Source: Empedobacter brevis NBRC 14943 = ATCC 43319
GTDB taxonomy: Bacteria > Bacteroidota > Bacteroidia > Flavobacteriales > Weeksellaceae
Assembly (NCBI RefSeq): GCF_000382425.1
Contig: NZ_KB908303.1
Coordinates: forward strand, 1-64,000
Direction of reading: 5' to 3'
Length of the DNA stretch: 64,000 nucleotides
Positions 1 to 7,421 of the stretch are shown piece after piece. Positions within the stretch are counted from its first letter, which is position 1. Each line of letters opens with the position of its first letter. Below the pieces are notes generated by a model. That model worked only from the letters and a program-made list of their open reading frames with translations. It was not told where the DNA came from and searched no databases. The translations under genes and the position numbers were made by a program.

Positions 1-58
1 CGGTATTTATAAGTCCCTATGTCAACTACAATACTACTCGTCTTTCGTATTGGGATTG

Positions 59-66
59 CAAATATA
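59..66 (-). promoter_or_regulatory. Outward-facing -7 box (TATATTTG)
   Basis: On the minus strand this reads TATATTTG, an exact match to the Bacteroidetes -7 consensus TAnnTTTG. A TTTG lies about 21 bases upstream, close to the usual -33 position. Transcription would leave the window to the left within about 50 bases. The run of sequence around it resembles promoters ahead of stable RNA operons in flavobacteria, but that is only an inference because the downstream gene is outside the window. Confidence 0.45.
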
Positions 67-367
67 CAACCCATTTTTCCGAAACTCCAAACGAAATTTA
101 CATTTATTTTACACAAAAGCCCTAACTCATTGTTATATCGCAAAATATTTTTTAAAAAATCATAAATTAAAACCGAAAAGTGGCCGGATCCCTGCTAAAA
201 CAAGCGCGAAATCTATAGAGGGTAAAACCAAAAAATGTCTAGCGATTTGTGATTATTCAACGAAAAGAGAGGAGAAACGGAGAAATTCGGGTTATTGAAT
301 CGTGGAAAATAAGTAGAAAGCAAGGTATTCGTTCTAAAAAAACCTCAAAGACCTGCTTAATGTCAAT

Positions 368-398
368 ACATGGTATTTAAAATTGCCATGTTTTTTTT
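368..398 (+). terminator. Possible weak terminator
   Basis: A 6-bp stem (ACATGG at 368-373 with CCATGT at 386-391) is followed directly by a run of eight T. The loop is 12 bases and A/T rich. No gene is recognised upstream, so it may be chance. Confidence 0.3.
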
Positions 399-565
399 GA
401 TTTAAAGAGCTTTTAGTGTATATAATGTTTATATTTCTTGCTAGAGGTACAACAAAGTTGTTACAAATATTGAACTGACAATATTCTCTCAACAATCTTA
501 TAAGAGATAGCTGTTAAAATTTGTAGTTTTGGTATTGGAGTCTATTTAATAATTAGAACGTTTTC

Positions 566-1060
566 ATGAAAATAAAGATTTTAAGTCAAAATTATTTAAT
601 GTATTCTTGTGTCATTTTTGGACCAATTGTGCTATTCGCTATGATGCTCATGTTTATCCTAGCTGAAGGAGATTTTATTTTGTTGCTATACCTAGCCATG
701 TTTTGCATAATTTCTGTATCCCTTCTATCCATTATGGGATATTTTCGCTTAAAAAAGAACATTCATTTACACAAGGTTGTATTAGAAGAGCAGGGACTTA
801 AGATTGATGATGTCTTATATCATGCGGATCAGATTGAACAGATAACGAGTATCGGACTTCGCAACGCAATCAATAAATACAATCTATACCTTATTGAGAT
901 CAAAATGAGCAATGGAGAATATCACTATTTCTTAGACAGACCCATGAGTTGGACATTTAAATCCCCTAGCATAAGATTATTGAAGAAGCATACATTGTTA
1001 TCTTCAAAGGTAAATAATAAAGAAATAGAAAAAGATGGGTTCTCAAGTTTATATCAATAA
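566..1060 (+). CDS. Hypothetical membrane protein, 164 aa
   Basis: I do not recognise the family. The protein starts with two hydrophobic segments (about residues 13-34 and 37-60) joined by a very short acidic turn, then has a soluble domain of about 100 residues that alternates hydrophobic and charged positions and contains a tyrosine-rich stretch. That layout, a two-helix anchor with a C-terminal PH-like or beta-rich cytoplasmic domain, is common among uncharacterised Bacteroidetes proteins. It stands alone at the start of an accessory region. Codon usage is A/T rich like its neighbours. No function can be assigned. Confidence 0.65.
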   Translation: MKIKILSQNYLMYSCVIFGPIVLFAMMLMFILAEGDFILLLYLAMFCIISVSLLSIMGYFRLKKNIHLHKVVLEEQGLKIDDVLYHADQIEQITSIGLRNAINKYNLYLIEIKMSNGEYHYFLDRPMSWTFKSPSIRLLKKHTLLSSKVNNKEIEKDGFSSLYQ

Positions 1061-1193
1061 CATATTTAACATTCTATCGAAATAATTTAAGAAAAATGTC
1101 TCTTATTTTGGATGAATAATTAAAAATAAATCCCTTAAAATTAATGAAATAGTGGTGTATTTTAACTTGTAGTAACTAAATTTTGTTTGTAAT

Positions 1194-1352
1194 CTAATTA
1201 TTTATTATGAACACAACCATACTATTTATTACAACAATAATTGATACTATTATAATAGTATGTGTTTGTTGATCTTTAGATTTATCATTATTACACCAAT
1301 GACACACTTTTCTATTAGATGGCGTTTGCTTTACACAATTGCTACATCTCAT
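1194..1352 (-). CDS. Zinc-ribbon micro-protein with one membrane helix, 52 aa
   Basis: This small reading frame encodes 52 residues. The first 20 hold two cysteine pairs, CSNC at residues 3-6 and CHWC at 17-20, spaced like a zinc ribbon. After a short polar linker (21-32) comes an uninterrupted hydrophobic stretch, residues 33-50, made almost wholly of I, V, M and F, which should form one transmembrane helix. The ordered ribbon-linker-helix architecture is unlikely by chance. The gene lies on the same strand as the reductase gene upstream, separated from it by repeat element A, so it may be a cassette cargo gene. Many small tail-anchored zinc-ribbon proteins look like this; its role is unknown. 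Confidence 0.55.
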   Translation of the reverse strand: MRCSNCVKQTPSNRKVCHWCNNDKSKDQQTHTIIIVSIIVVINSMVVFIINN

Positions 1353-1439
1353 TTTGAATTTTTAATTATATAATATGTTATTTCTTAAGCGCAAGTTCTA
1401 TTAAACTAACTGCCATATTTTTTGCTATTACTAAAATGA

Positions 1440-1615
1440 CGTAAAACAAAACCGAAAGTTCTATTTAGACGACACATAGCAAAACCAATTTCGATTTTTA
1501 CTCAATTATGAAAAAAGAAAATCCAAAGGACTTGTGCGAGAAAAAAGAAGAAACTAATCATTACACCCTTTTGCCTCGCTTTTTCGCCAACCTTTGTGAG
1601 CAATTCGTTATTTAT
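1440..1615 (-). repeat. Non-coding repeat element A (cassette spacer)
   Basis: The segment 1453-1500 shares a core with elements B (5792-5987) and C (about 7127-7250). The clearest match is TTTAGACGACAC at 1464-1475, inside a 22-base stretch (1463-1484) that differs from 5847-5868 at two positions. It lies just after the stop of the reductase gene 1620-2201 and before the zinc-ribbon micro-gene, both read on the minus strand. The outer limits are approximate because no sharp terminal repeats are visible here. Confidence 0.5.
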
Positions 1616-1619
1616 GGAG

Positions 1620-2201
1620 CTATTTTTGTTTTCTTCCTAATGCAACAACTTTTTCTATCCACTTATTTCTTATTTCCGGTGTAGCTATTTTTACGACACC
1701 AATGTACGTTACTTTTACTGGTTTTATTCCACAAAATTCCAATGTTGATTTTTTTAGTTGGTTTACACTTGGTCGCCCATACACTAACCAATAGTACCAA
1801 CTCGGCTGGTCAAGTGTAGTAATAATACGTGCCGTTTTACCTTTTAGTAATTTGTCCCACCAAACAGAGTTCTCTTTGTATTGAAAGGCAAACCCTGGTA
1901 AAAAAAGTCGGTCTATAAAACCTTTGGTTACGGCGGGAAGTCCGCCCCACCAAACTGGATGTACCCAAACCAAATGTTCTGCCCATTTAATTTTTTCCCA
2001 AGCCTCTATTAAATCAGGTTCTAATTCTGTCCTTTTTTGGTAACCGAATTGGAGATTTGGATTGAATTGTAAATCTCCAATTACAATTTCTTTTACTTCT
2101 GCTCCTGTATTTTCTGCTCCTGTTTTATATGCTATAGCAATTCCGTTATTGAAGGCATTTTTATTGGGATGCCCATTGATAATTAAAATTTTCTTACCCA
2201 T
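1620..2201 (-). CDS. NAD(P)H-dependent flavodoxin-like oxidoreductase, 193 aa
   Basis: This is a flavodoxin-fold quinone/nitro reductase of the MdaB/YwrO/NQO1 type (Flavodoxin_2 family), which passes two electrons from NAD(P)H through FMN or FAD to quinones. The N-terminal KILIINGHP motif is the phosphate-binding start of the fold. HPVWWGGLPAVTKGFIDR at about residues 81-98 is the family's flavin-binding and dimer motif, and the length is normal for the group. The start codon gives the motif a correct position four residues in. It sits alone among accessory genes, flanked downstream by repeat element A, so it may be mobile cargo. The family call is firm; the substrate is unknown. Confidence 0.88.
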   Translation of the reverse strand: MGKKILIINGHPNKNAFNNGIAIAYKTGAENTGAEVKEIVIGDLQFNPNLQFGYQKRTELEPDLIEAWEKIKWAEHLVWVHPVWWGGLPAVTKGFIDRLFLPGFAFQYKENSVWWDKLLKGKTARIITTLDQPSWYYWLVYGRPSVNQLKKSTLEFCGIKPVKVTYIGVVKIATPEIRNKWIEKVVALGRKQK

Positions 2202-2391
2202 TTCTTTTTCTAATTAAAGTACAAATATCTTCATTGGATATTTACTTATATAGGACATTTGTCTAAAAAGAAATTTCTTGTCCGACACAATTTAAATATC
2301 CTTGTGGAACACCTAAATAAAAAACCAACACACTAACGATCAGTTATTAACCTTAAAAACCAGCCAATTGAGACTTTGATTTGCTAAAAAG

Positions 2392-2622
2392 TCAATTATA
2401 ATTTTTAGGAATCATTATCAATTCCACATTAGTAATAGTCTGAATATTTTCTTCGGTATATTACCCTGTGATAAATGAAGAATATTCTGTCATGAAATTT
2501 TCGGAAAAGTGATGCAATACGTTATTTCTTCTTTATCAAGATGTGTTTCTCTTCTTCATTAATCCTTTTAAGGATATTATAAATCACGTATACTACACAA
2601 TATCCTTTTGTAAATATTCCAT
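2392..2622 (-). pseudogene. Decayed Crp/Fnr-type cyclic-nucleotide-binding remnant
   Basis: Read from an ATG at 2620-2622, one frame runs to a TGA at 2392-2394 but is broken by several stops. Its second half reads like the cyclic-nucleotide-binding domain of Bacteroidetes Crp/Fnr regulators: HHFSENFMTEYSSFITG, then a stop where Q is expected, then YTEENIQTITNVELIMIPK. A second frame over 2530-2600 gives a helix-like ILKRINEEEKHILIKK, as expected just upstream in such proteins. The DNA-binding domain is missing. This assignment rests on remembered family resemblance, so it is moderate. It lies directly downstream of the broken efflux gene. Confidence 0.45.
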
Positions 2623-2635
2623 CCTAGATAAACAT

Positions 2636-3853
2636 TTAGTTTTTATGTTTTTTAAAACGATAATAAATAAACACTGCACTTATAAACATCAATATAGCCG
2701 CTAATAAAAATGGAGCACCCGAAAATTCAAAAGGTGTACTTTCATGCGTAAAATAATAGAATAAATTAGTCATAATAAGTGGCCCTATAATAGAAGTAAC
2801 ACTTACTAAACTTGTTAATGCTCCCTGTAATTCTCCTTGCTGATCGGGGAGAATACTTTTACTAATTAAAGACTGGAGAGAAGGTCCACAAATCCCTCCT
2901 AAAGAATAGGGTATTAAAAGAACGAACATCATCCATCCCTCATTCGCAAAAGCAAACAATAAAAGTCCTAACGCATAAAACAATAATCCTAAATAGATGC
3001 TTTTTTGCTCTCCTAATTTAGGAGCACTCCATCGAATCAATACACCTTGTACCAATCCAATGCATAGCCCCAAAATTCCTAAAGAAATCCCTACTAGTCT
3101 TTCTGTCCAATTAAACGTATACATCGTAAAAAAATGTCAATTACTTTGAACGGCATGAAGTCCAATATAAACGAACACTAAAGCGAAAACCAAATTAGAA
3201 ATTTTAGGATGTTTAAATAAAAACCTCAAAGAACCTATCGGATTAGCACGTTCCCACTCAAACGGTCTTCTTTTACTTTTATCTAAACTCTCAGGAAGCA
3301 TAAAATACCCATACAAGAAATTCAGTAGACATAATACTGCCGCGACATAAAAAGGCACTCTCACTCCATAATATCCTAATAAACCTCCCAAAACAGGACC
3401 TATTATAAACCCTGAACCAAATGCAACTCCAATTAACCCAAAGTTCTTTGTTCTGTTTTCATCCGTAGATATGTCAGCAATATAAGCACTTGCTGTAGAA
3501 ATACTAGCTCCGGTTAATCCTGCAATAACACGGCCTAGAAATAACCAGCCAATAGAAGGTGCAAGAGCTAACAAAATATAATCGATAGAAAAACCAAAAA
3601 GAGAGATCAATAAGATAGGACGTCTACCATACTTATCACTAAGATTACCAACTATAGGTGAAAATACAAATTGTGTAAATGCATAGGCAAAACCAAGCCA
3701 ACCTCCATAGGTTGCTGCTTTGCTAATATCACTATGAATAAGTTCCCCTATCAGTTTCGGAACGACAGGAAGTATGATCCCCCACCCTATTATATCTAGC
3801 AATAGTGTAATAAATATAAATCTAACTGCCGCTTTTTTATCTGCTTTTTTCAT
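2636..3853 (-). pseudogene. Tet(A)-like MFS efflux transporter, interrupted by one in-frame TGA
   Basis: Together the two halves encode about 405 residues, the usual length of 12-helix drug:H+ antiporters of the TCR/Tet group. The first half (3137-3853, 238 aa) has the loop 2-3 motif [14 protein letters not shown] and a proline/glycine-rich helix 5 motif [13 protein letters not shown]. It ends in QSN-stop at 3137-3139. The next codons in the same frame read HFFTMYTFNW and continue six more helices to 2636. Tet proteins have tryptophan at this point, so a TGG to TGA change explains the break. An ATG at 3122-3124 could start a separate half protein. The AraC-type regulator gene is immediately upstream on the same strand. 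Confidence 0.8.
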
Positions 3854-3960
3854 GTGATAAAAGTAGACAGCGTTGCCAAATAGATTATTGACGATTTACT
3901 AGGTTTTAGGTAGTATTTCTAAACTATCTTTTATCCATGTACACACTCACACACCTTACA

Positions 3961-4836
3961 CTACTCCTCCTCTCTATATAATTTGGGAGACCTACCTGTA
4001 TTGCGTTTAAAATATCGACAAAATACGCTAGTATCTGTGAATTCTAATTCATGGCTAATTTCTTTTATTGATAAGCTTGAGGATTTAAGCAATGTTTTAG
4101 CATGCAATACTAGTACATGATCAATCCACTGTAAAGTAGATTTCCCTGTATTTTGTTTCAAAAAAGAAGAAAGATACTGCGTACTTAAGTGTAGTTCATC
4201 TGCATAAAACTGTACACTTCGTTGCTTGTGCGCATATTTAGAAACCAACGAATAAAAGTTATCGATAATTTCATGTGTTCGGTTTTTTGCTTGGCTTTTA
4301 TGAGAAGGTGCATTCTGATATTTTTCAGTAATCAAATGAATCAATCCCATCACAAGATGCTTGAGCATTTCTGTTTTATGACTGCTTTGTTTCTTGTTGT
4401 ATACTTTCTCAATAAGCCGGATGAATTCTTTTTGTAAAAGAAATTCATCTTGCTCCAATCTAATAATCGGCTGCCAACGAATCTGATCGTTCATGACAAA
4501 TTCTCTTAAGATTGGAAATGTTGAAATAAAATCTAGAGAAAGACCTATCGTAACGATTTCTGCATCTTCGCTTAAAGACTTTGTTTCTATCATAACCTGT
4601 GGGGGCACAACAGCTATATCACCTTCTTTTACTTCATATTCAGAAAAATGAATTTGGGTTTTCATTGCACCTTTTAATACAACACCCAATAACAAGCCTT
4701 CAAATAGACGACTATGCTTCTTATAATTCTGATTTTCCTTATTGTGTTGATGAAAAACAACAATACCCTCTATTTTCTTTGTAGAATCAAGATCATATAA
4801 ACTATAAACATTATCAAGCGTTATAAATAAAGCCAT
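3961..4836 (-). CDS. AraC family transcriptional regulator, 291 aa
   Basis: The C-terminal 100 residues form the paired helix-turn-helix of AraC/XylS regulators: a first helix region around LHLSTQYLSSFLKQNTGKS and a second around EISHELEFTDTSVFCRYFKRNTGRSP, with the closing P..YR motif. The N-terminal 180 residues form the cupin-like effector domain, including GDIAVVPPQ. The gene is transcribed toward the broken Tet-like transporter 107 bases downstream on the same strand, so the two may once have formed a regulator-efflux pair, but no drug specificity can be read from sequence. The length is normal and the frame intact. Confidence 0.88.
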   Translation of the reverse strand: MALFITLDNVYSLYDLDSTKKIEGIVVFHQHNKENQNYKKHSRLFEGLLLGVVLKGAMKTQIHFSEYEVKEGDIAVVPPQVMIETKSLSEDAEIVTIGLSLDFISTFPILREFVMNDQIRWQPIIRLEQDEFLLQKEFIRLIEKVYNKKQSSHKTEMLKHLVMGLIHLITEKYQNAPSHKSQAKNRTHEIIDNFYSLVSKYAHKQRSVQFYADELHLSTQYLSSFLKQNTGKSTLQWIDHVLVLHAKTLLKSSSLSIKEISHELEFTDTSVFCRYFKRNTGRSPKLYREEE

Positions 4837-4921
4837 ATTTTACACCTATTTTTAAATTTTATAAAGAAGTATTTCATTCTTTTCAATTTCGTGCTCGATT
4901 CAGTATTTTTACAAACTCCTT

Positions 4922-5755
4922 TTAACAGTTTATGACTTTTTTATTACTTCGCCCACGATATAAAATCAGTAATTTGTTTAAACCTCTCATATCTATATCG
5001 TAATCGTCAATTTGCAAATATTCTCTTCCGTCTCGATAATTATAAGTCAAGTAATAATGAATATGCTTTCCCGAAACCTTACTTATGACTTCTTCGTTTT
5101 CAATGTCATTCCAACTATAAAAGTCTGTTGATATAGTTTTAATTCCTTTGTCATTAATTATGATTTGAGGGTCTGTATTTGTCGATTCTTTGTACTCCTT
5201 GTAACCAAAATATGAACCAACTATTGAAAGAATTAAACCAATGATATAACTATCAGTTTTGAGAAGTAAATAGACACCAATACCTAAACAGCAAAACATA
5301 ATCACCATTTCAACAGAATTTTTACCTTTTGAATAGTAAATAACAGTTTCATTTGCTACAGTTAAGTCGTCTTGAAAAAGGTCGTCTTGCTTGAATTTGT
5401 TTGATAAAGTATTTAATTTCTCTTTGTCTGTTACAGTACGAATCTCTGTCTTTTCAAAAACACTATTGTCTACCCAAATTAATTTTTCTTGAATAGCTCG
5501 TTTTTTTAGTTCGTGAACATTTCTAACATTTTCAAAAGCCCAAAGTCGCCACTTAGTAATCATAAAACTCCACCATAACCAAGCAAAAACAAGTGCAAGG
5601 ACAAATCCAATTAGAAAACTCCAAGTAGGAATGAGTTTTTGAGCACCTAAATAAAGCGTAAGCCCAATGGTTCCACACATAATTATCATAACTGGATAAC
5701 TGACCATTTTATGTCCTTTTGAAATCGCTTCGTCAACTGTTACTGTTTCGGTCAT
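4922..5755 (-). CDS. Hypothetical four-helix membrane protein, 277 aa
   Basis: The family is not recognised. Two hydrophobic segments near the N-terminus (about 17-40 and 44-70) and two near the middle (about 150-185) suggest four membrane helices. Between them is a charged cytoplasmic stretch, and the C-terminal 80 residues form a beta-rich domain (IIINDKGIKTI, HYYLTYNYRDG) resembling PH-like domains in other bacterial membrane proteins. It is separated from the next membrane-protein gene (5999-7093) on the same strand by foldable repeat element B, which is the arrangement expected of cassette cargo. No function is assigned. Confidence 0.7.
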   Translation of the reverse strand: MTETVTVDEAISKGHKMVSYPVMIIMCGTIGLTLYLGAQKLIPTWSFLIGFVLALVFAWLWWSFMITKWRLWAFENVRNVHELKKRAIQEKLIWVDNSVFEKTEIRTVTDKEKLNTLSNKFKQDDLFQDDLTVANETVIYYSKGKNSVEMVIMFCCLGIGVYLLLKTDSYIIGLILSIVGSYFGYKEYKESTNTDPQIIINDKGIKTISTDFYSWNDIENEEVISKVSGKHIHYYLTYNYRDGREYLQIDDYDIDMRGLNKLLILYRGRSNKKVINC

Positions 5756-5791
5756 ATTTTTTTATCTTTTATAAGGCTCGTTTTATAATAA

Positions 5792-5987
5792 CCGCTAACA
5801 TTTGAGTGATTTGCGGAGGAGCGGATAATCGAAGATGAAAGTTTCGATTTAGACGACACGTAGTAAAAGCCATTTGTCTTTTCTAATTTAATAAAAAAGT
5901 CCATGCAATTGGCTTTTTGCTACATAAGAAACCAAAAGCTTCCTATTTTATATTTAATCCGCCATTTTACAAAATCTTTGTTAGCGG
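5792..5987 (-). repeat. Foldable repeat element B with 9-bp terminal inverted repeats
   Basis: This 196-base non-coding segment begins with CCGCTAACA (5792-5800) and ends with its exact reverse complement TGTTAGCGG (5979-5987). Inside, GTAGTAAAAGCCA at 5860-5872 pairs almost perfectly with TGGCTTTTTGCTAC at 5910-5923, so the single strand should form a long interrupted hairpin. Its core TTTAGACGACAC is shared with element A, and a diverged version with element C. It separates two hypothetical genes read on the minus strand. Termini and folding recall MITEs or integron attC sites, but neither class is proven. Confidence 0.6.
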
Positions 5988-5998
5988 AAGTATCTTTT

Positions 5999-7093
5999 TT
6001 AAGTTGTTCTGTTCATTTCGTTGTTTTCTTGAATTCCATTAATGGCTTCAAAAACTTCATTTTGATTTTGTTCGTTCGTCCAGCCTAAAAACGCTAGTTC
6101 TGTTCTAACTTGATGCTCATCTTTTCCTTTCACAAAATGAAAAAATGTAAAATCAATAACTTCTGTTGGTATTCTTTTTATGACATATGAAATTAAAAAT
6201 CTTGTCAAGTTTAAGTAACCAAATACAAACGTTAGTCCTAATTGAATAATCCAACTAATTATTAATCCAACACTTCCAACATTTAAACTTTTGATTGTTA
6301 AACCTTGTTGAAGTCTAAGTTTCAAAAATTCAAAAAATCCAATTCTTTCAAAATTACTTTCAGTCAAGATGATATTATATTGAAATATTTGATTTCCAAT
6401 AAAAACAATCAATATTGAACAAATCAAAATGTTTATTAATTTATTGAAGTTGGTAAAATTCCCTAACTTAATTCCAAGTTTTAAAGAAAACGCCAAAGCT
6501 AAACCAACAAGAAATTCAAATAAGACAATTATATATCTCCCTGTTAAGGATATTTTAGCTAATATAAATGCCAATATTATAGAAGAAACAATTGCAATTA
6601 GAATAGGAAAGATTATGTTAGGTTTTCGTATAGCTTTTGGCTTTGGTAATTCTGTTGGAATTTTATAATCATCCCAATTATCTTTTGATTCTTGTTCCTT
6701 TTCAAGCTGTCTTAATTCTTCTCGATTATAATTCCTTTCTATGTCTTGAATTACTTGTATGAAAAGATGAACTCTTTTTGAATTTCGCCCATTGTCCCAC
6801 ATTTCATTACCTAAAGATTCACTTTTTACAGCTACATTTCCATAATTGTAAGATACAATTATGGATTCTGTATATTGAGTCATTCCTAAACTTTTTGTCT
6901 TTCGCTTAGCCTCAATTGAATGTTCATCAACATAAATAATATCCCATTCTAATTTTTCAAAAGCTTGATTTGTAATAGCAAAAAAAGCTTTCCCAGAAAG
7001 TTGAGTGTGAAATTCAGTTTTATATTTTGGAGTAAAAGCAAATTTATGAGTTTTTTTAATTTGCTTTTCTATTTCTTTTAGTTCTGGATTCAT
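5999..7093 (-). CDS. Hypothetical membrane protein, 364 aa
   Basis: I do not recognise the family. I place the start at the ATG 7091-7093, giving a product that begins MNPELKEIEKQ. An ATG 78 bases further upstream would add a hydrophobic extension that runs into the flanking repeat element and looks spurious. The first 150 residues are soluble, of mixed alpha/beta character with a proline-rich end (about 145-160). About four hydrophobic segments follow (roughly 162-180, 184-205, 210-225 and 275-300). The last 55 residues are soluble again and rich in charged residues. It is a probable cargo gene between repeat elements B and C. Confidence 0.65.
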   Translation of the reverse strand: MNPELKEIEKQIKKTHKFAFTPKYKTEFHTQLSGKAFFAITNQAFEKLEWDIIYVDEHSIEAKRKTKSLGMTQYTESIIVSYNYGNVAVKSESLGNEMWDNGRNSKRVHLFIQVIQDIERNYNREELRQLEKEQESKDNWDDYKIPTELPKPKAIRKPNIIFPILIAIVSSIILAFILAKISLTGRYIIVLFEFLVGLALAFSLKLGIKLGNFTNFNKLINILICSILIVFIGNQIFQYNIILTESNFERIGFFEFLKLRLQQGLTIKSLNVGSVGLIISWIIQLGLTFVFGYLNLTRFLISYVIKRIPTEVIDFTFFHFVKGKDEHQVRTELAFLGWTNEQNQNEVFEAINGIQENNEMNRTT

Positions 7094-7126
7094 TATTAAG
7101 ATTAAGCACTGGTTGGGGAATATTTC

Positions 7127-7250
7127 CTCCAACGGTTCGGAGTTTGTCAATAGTAGCGGAAATAGAAGCATAAACTTTCAATTTAGCACCACAATAGCAA
7201 ACCATTTACTATTTGCTAAATTACAAAAAAGGAAATAAAAAACGGCGTTA
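7127..7250 (-). repeat. Diverged repeat element C
   Basis: Bases 7174-7225 align with the core of element B: ACTTTCAATTTAGCACCAC followed by TAGCAAACCATTT corresponds to B's AGTTTCGATTTAGACGACAC and TAGTAAAAGCCATTT. ATTTAGCA (7181-7188) and TGCTAAAT (7214-7221) form an inverted repeat, so this copy also can fold. The element lies 5' of the hypothetical gene 5999-7093, while B lies 3' of it. The outer limits are estimated from the GC-containing blocks at 7127-7138 and 7242-7250. Confidence 0.4.
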
Positions 7251-7421
7251 AAACTCTCAAGTTAAGAACATGTTTGAATGAAACGTTAACAAGGTTTATG
7301 TTCAAAAAGTTTTTCAAATCTTTAGTGATATGAAAACATTTTTAGTAAAGAAATTGACTGCTAAGCATTTTACATCAACATACCTAATTATGCTAGTCTA
7401 TAAAATTTACACCAAAGAAGA

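Larger units (their letters stand above)
1..565. other. Intergenic region at left edge, no convincing gene
   Basis: I see no supportable coding region here. The only long open frame (50-298, plus strand) has a basic, low-complexity product with no family resemblance and is probably chance. The stretch holds an outward-facing promoter-like box near position 60 and a small hairpin near 370-398, described separately. Bases 166-300 are somewhat richer in G+C than their surroundings, without a recognisable feature. Confidence 0.5.

Noticed and set aside
50-298. 82-residue open frame near the left edge
   Set aside because: Basic, low-complexity product without family resemblance, overlapping a promoter-like box that points the other way.
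3122-3153. TGA in the Tet-like gene as selenocysteine or programmed readthrough
   Set aside because: Tet pumps have tryptophan here, not cysteine. I see no obvious stem-loop supporting recoding, so a nonsense mutation is simpler.
5792-5987. Element B as a classical integron attC site
   Set aside because: The ends do not fit the GTTRRRY/RYYYAAC core exactly and no integrase gene is visible. I kept it as an unclassified foldable repeat.
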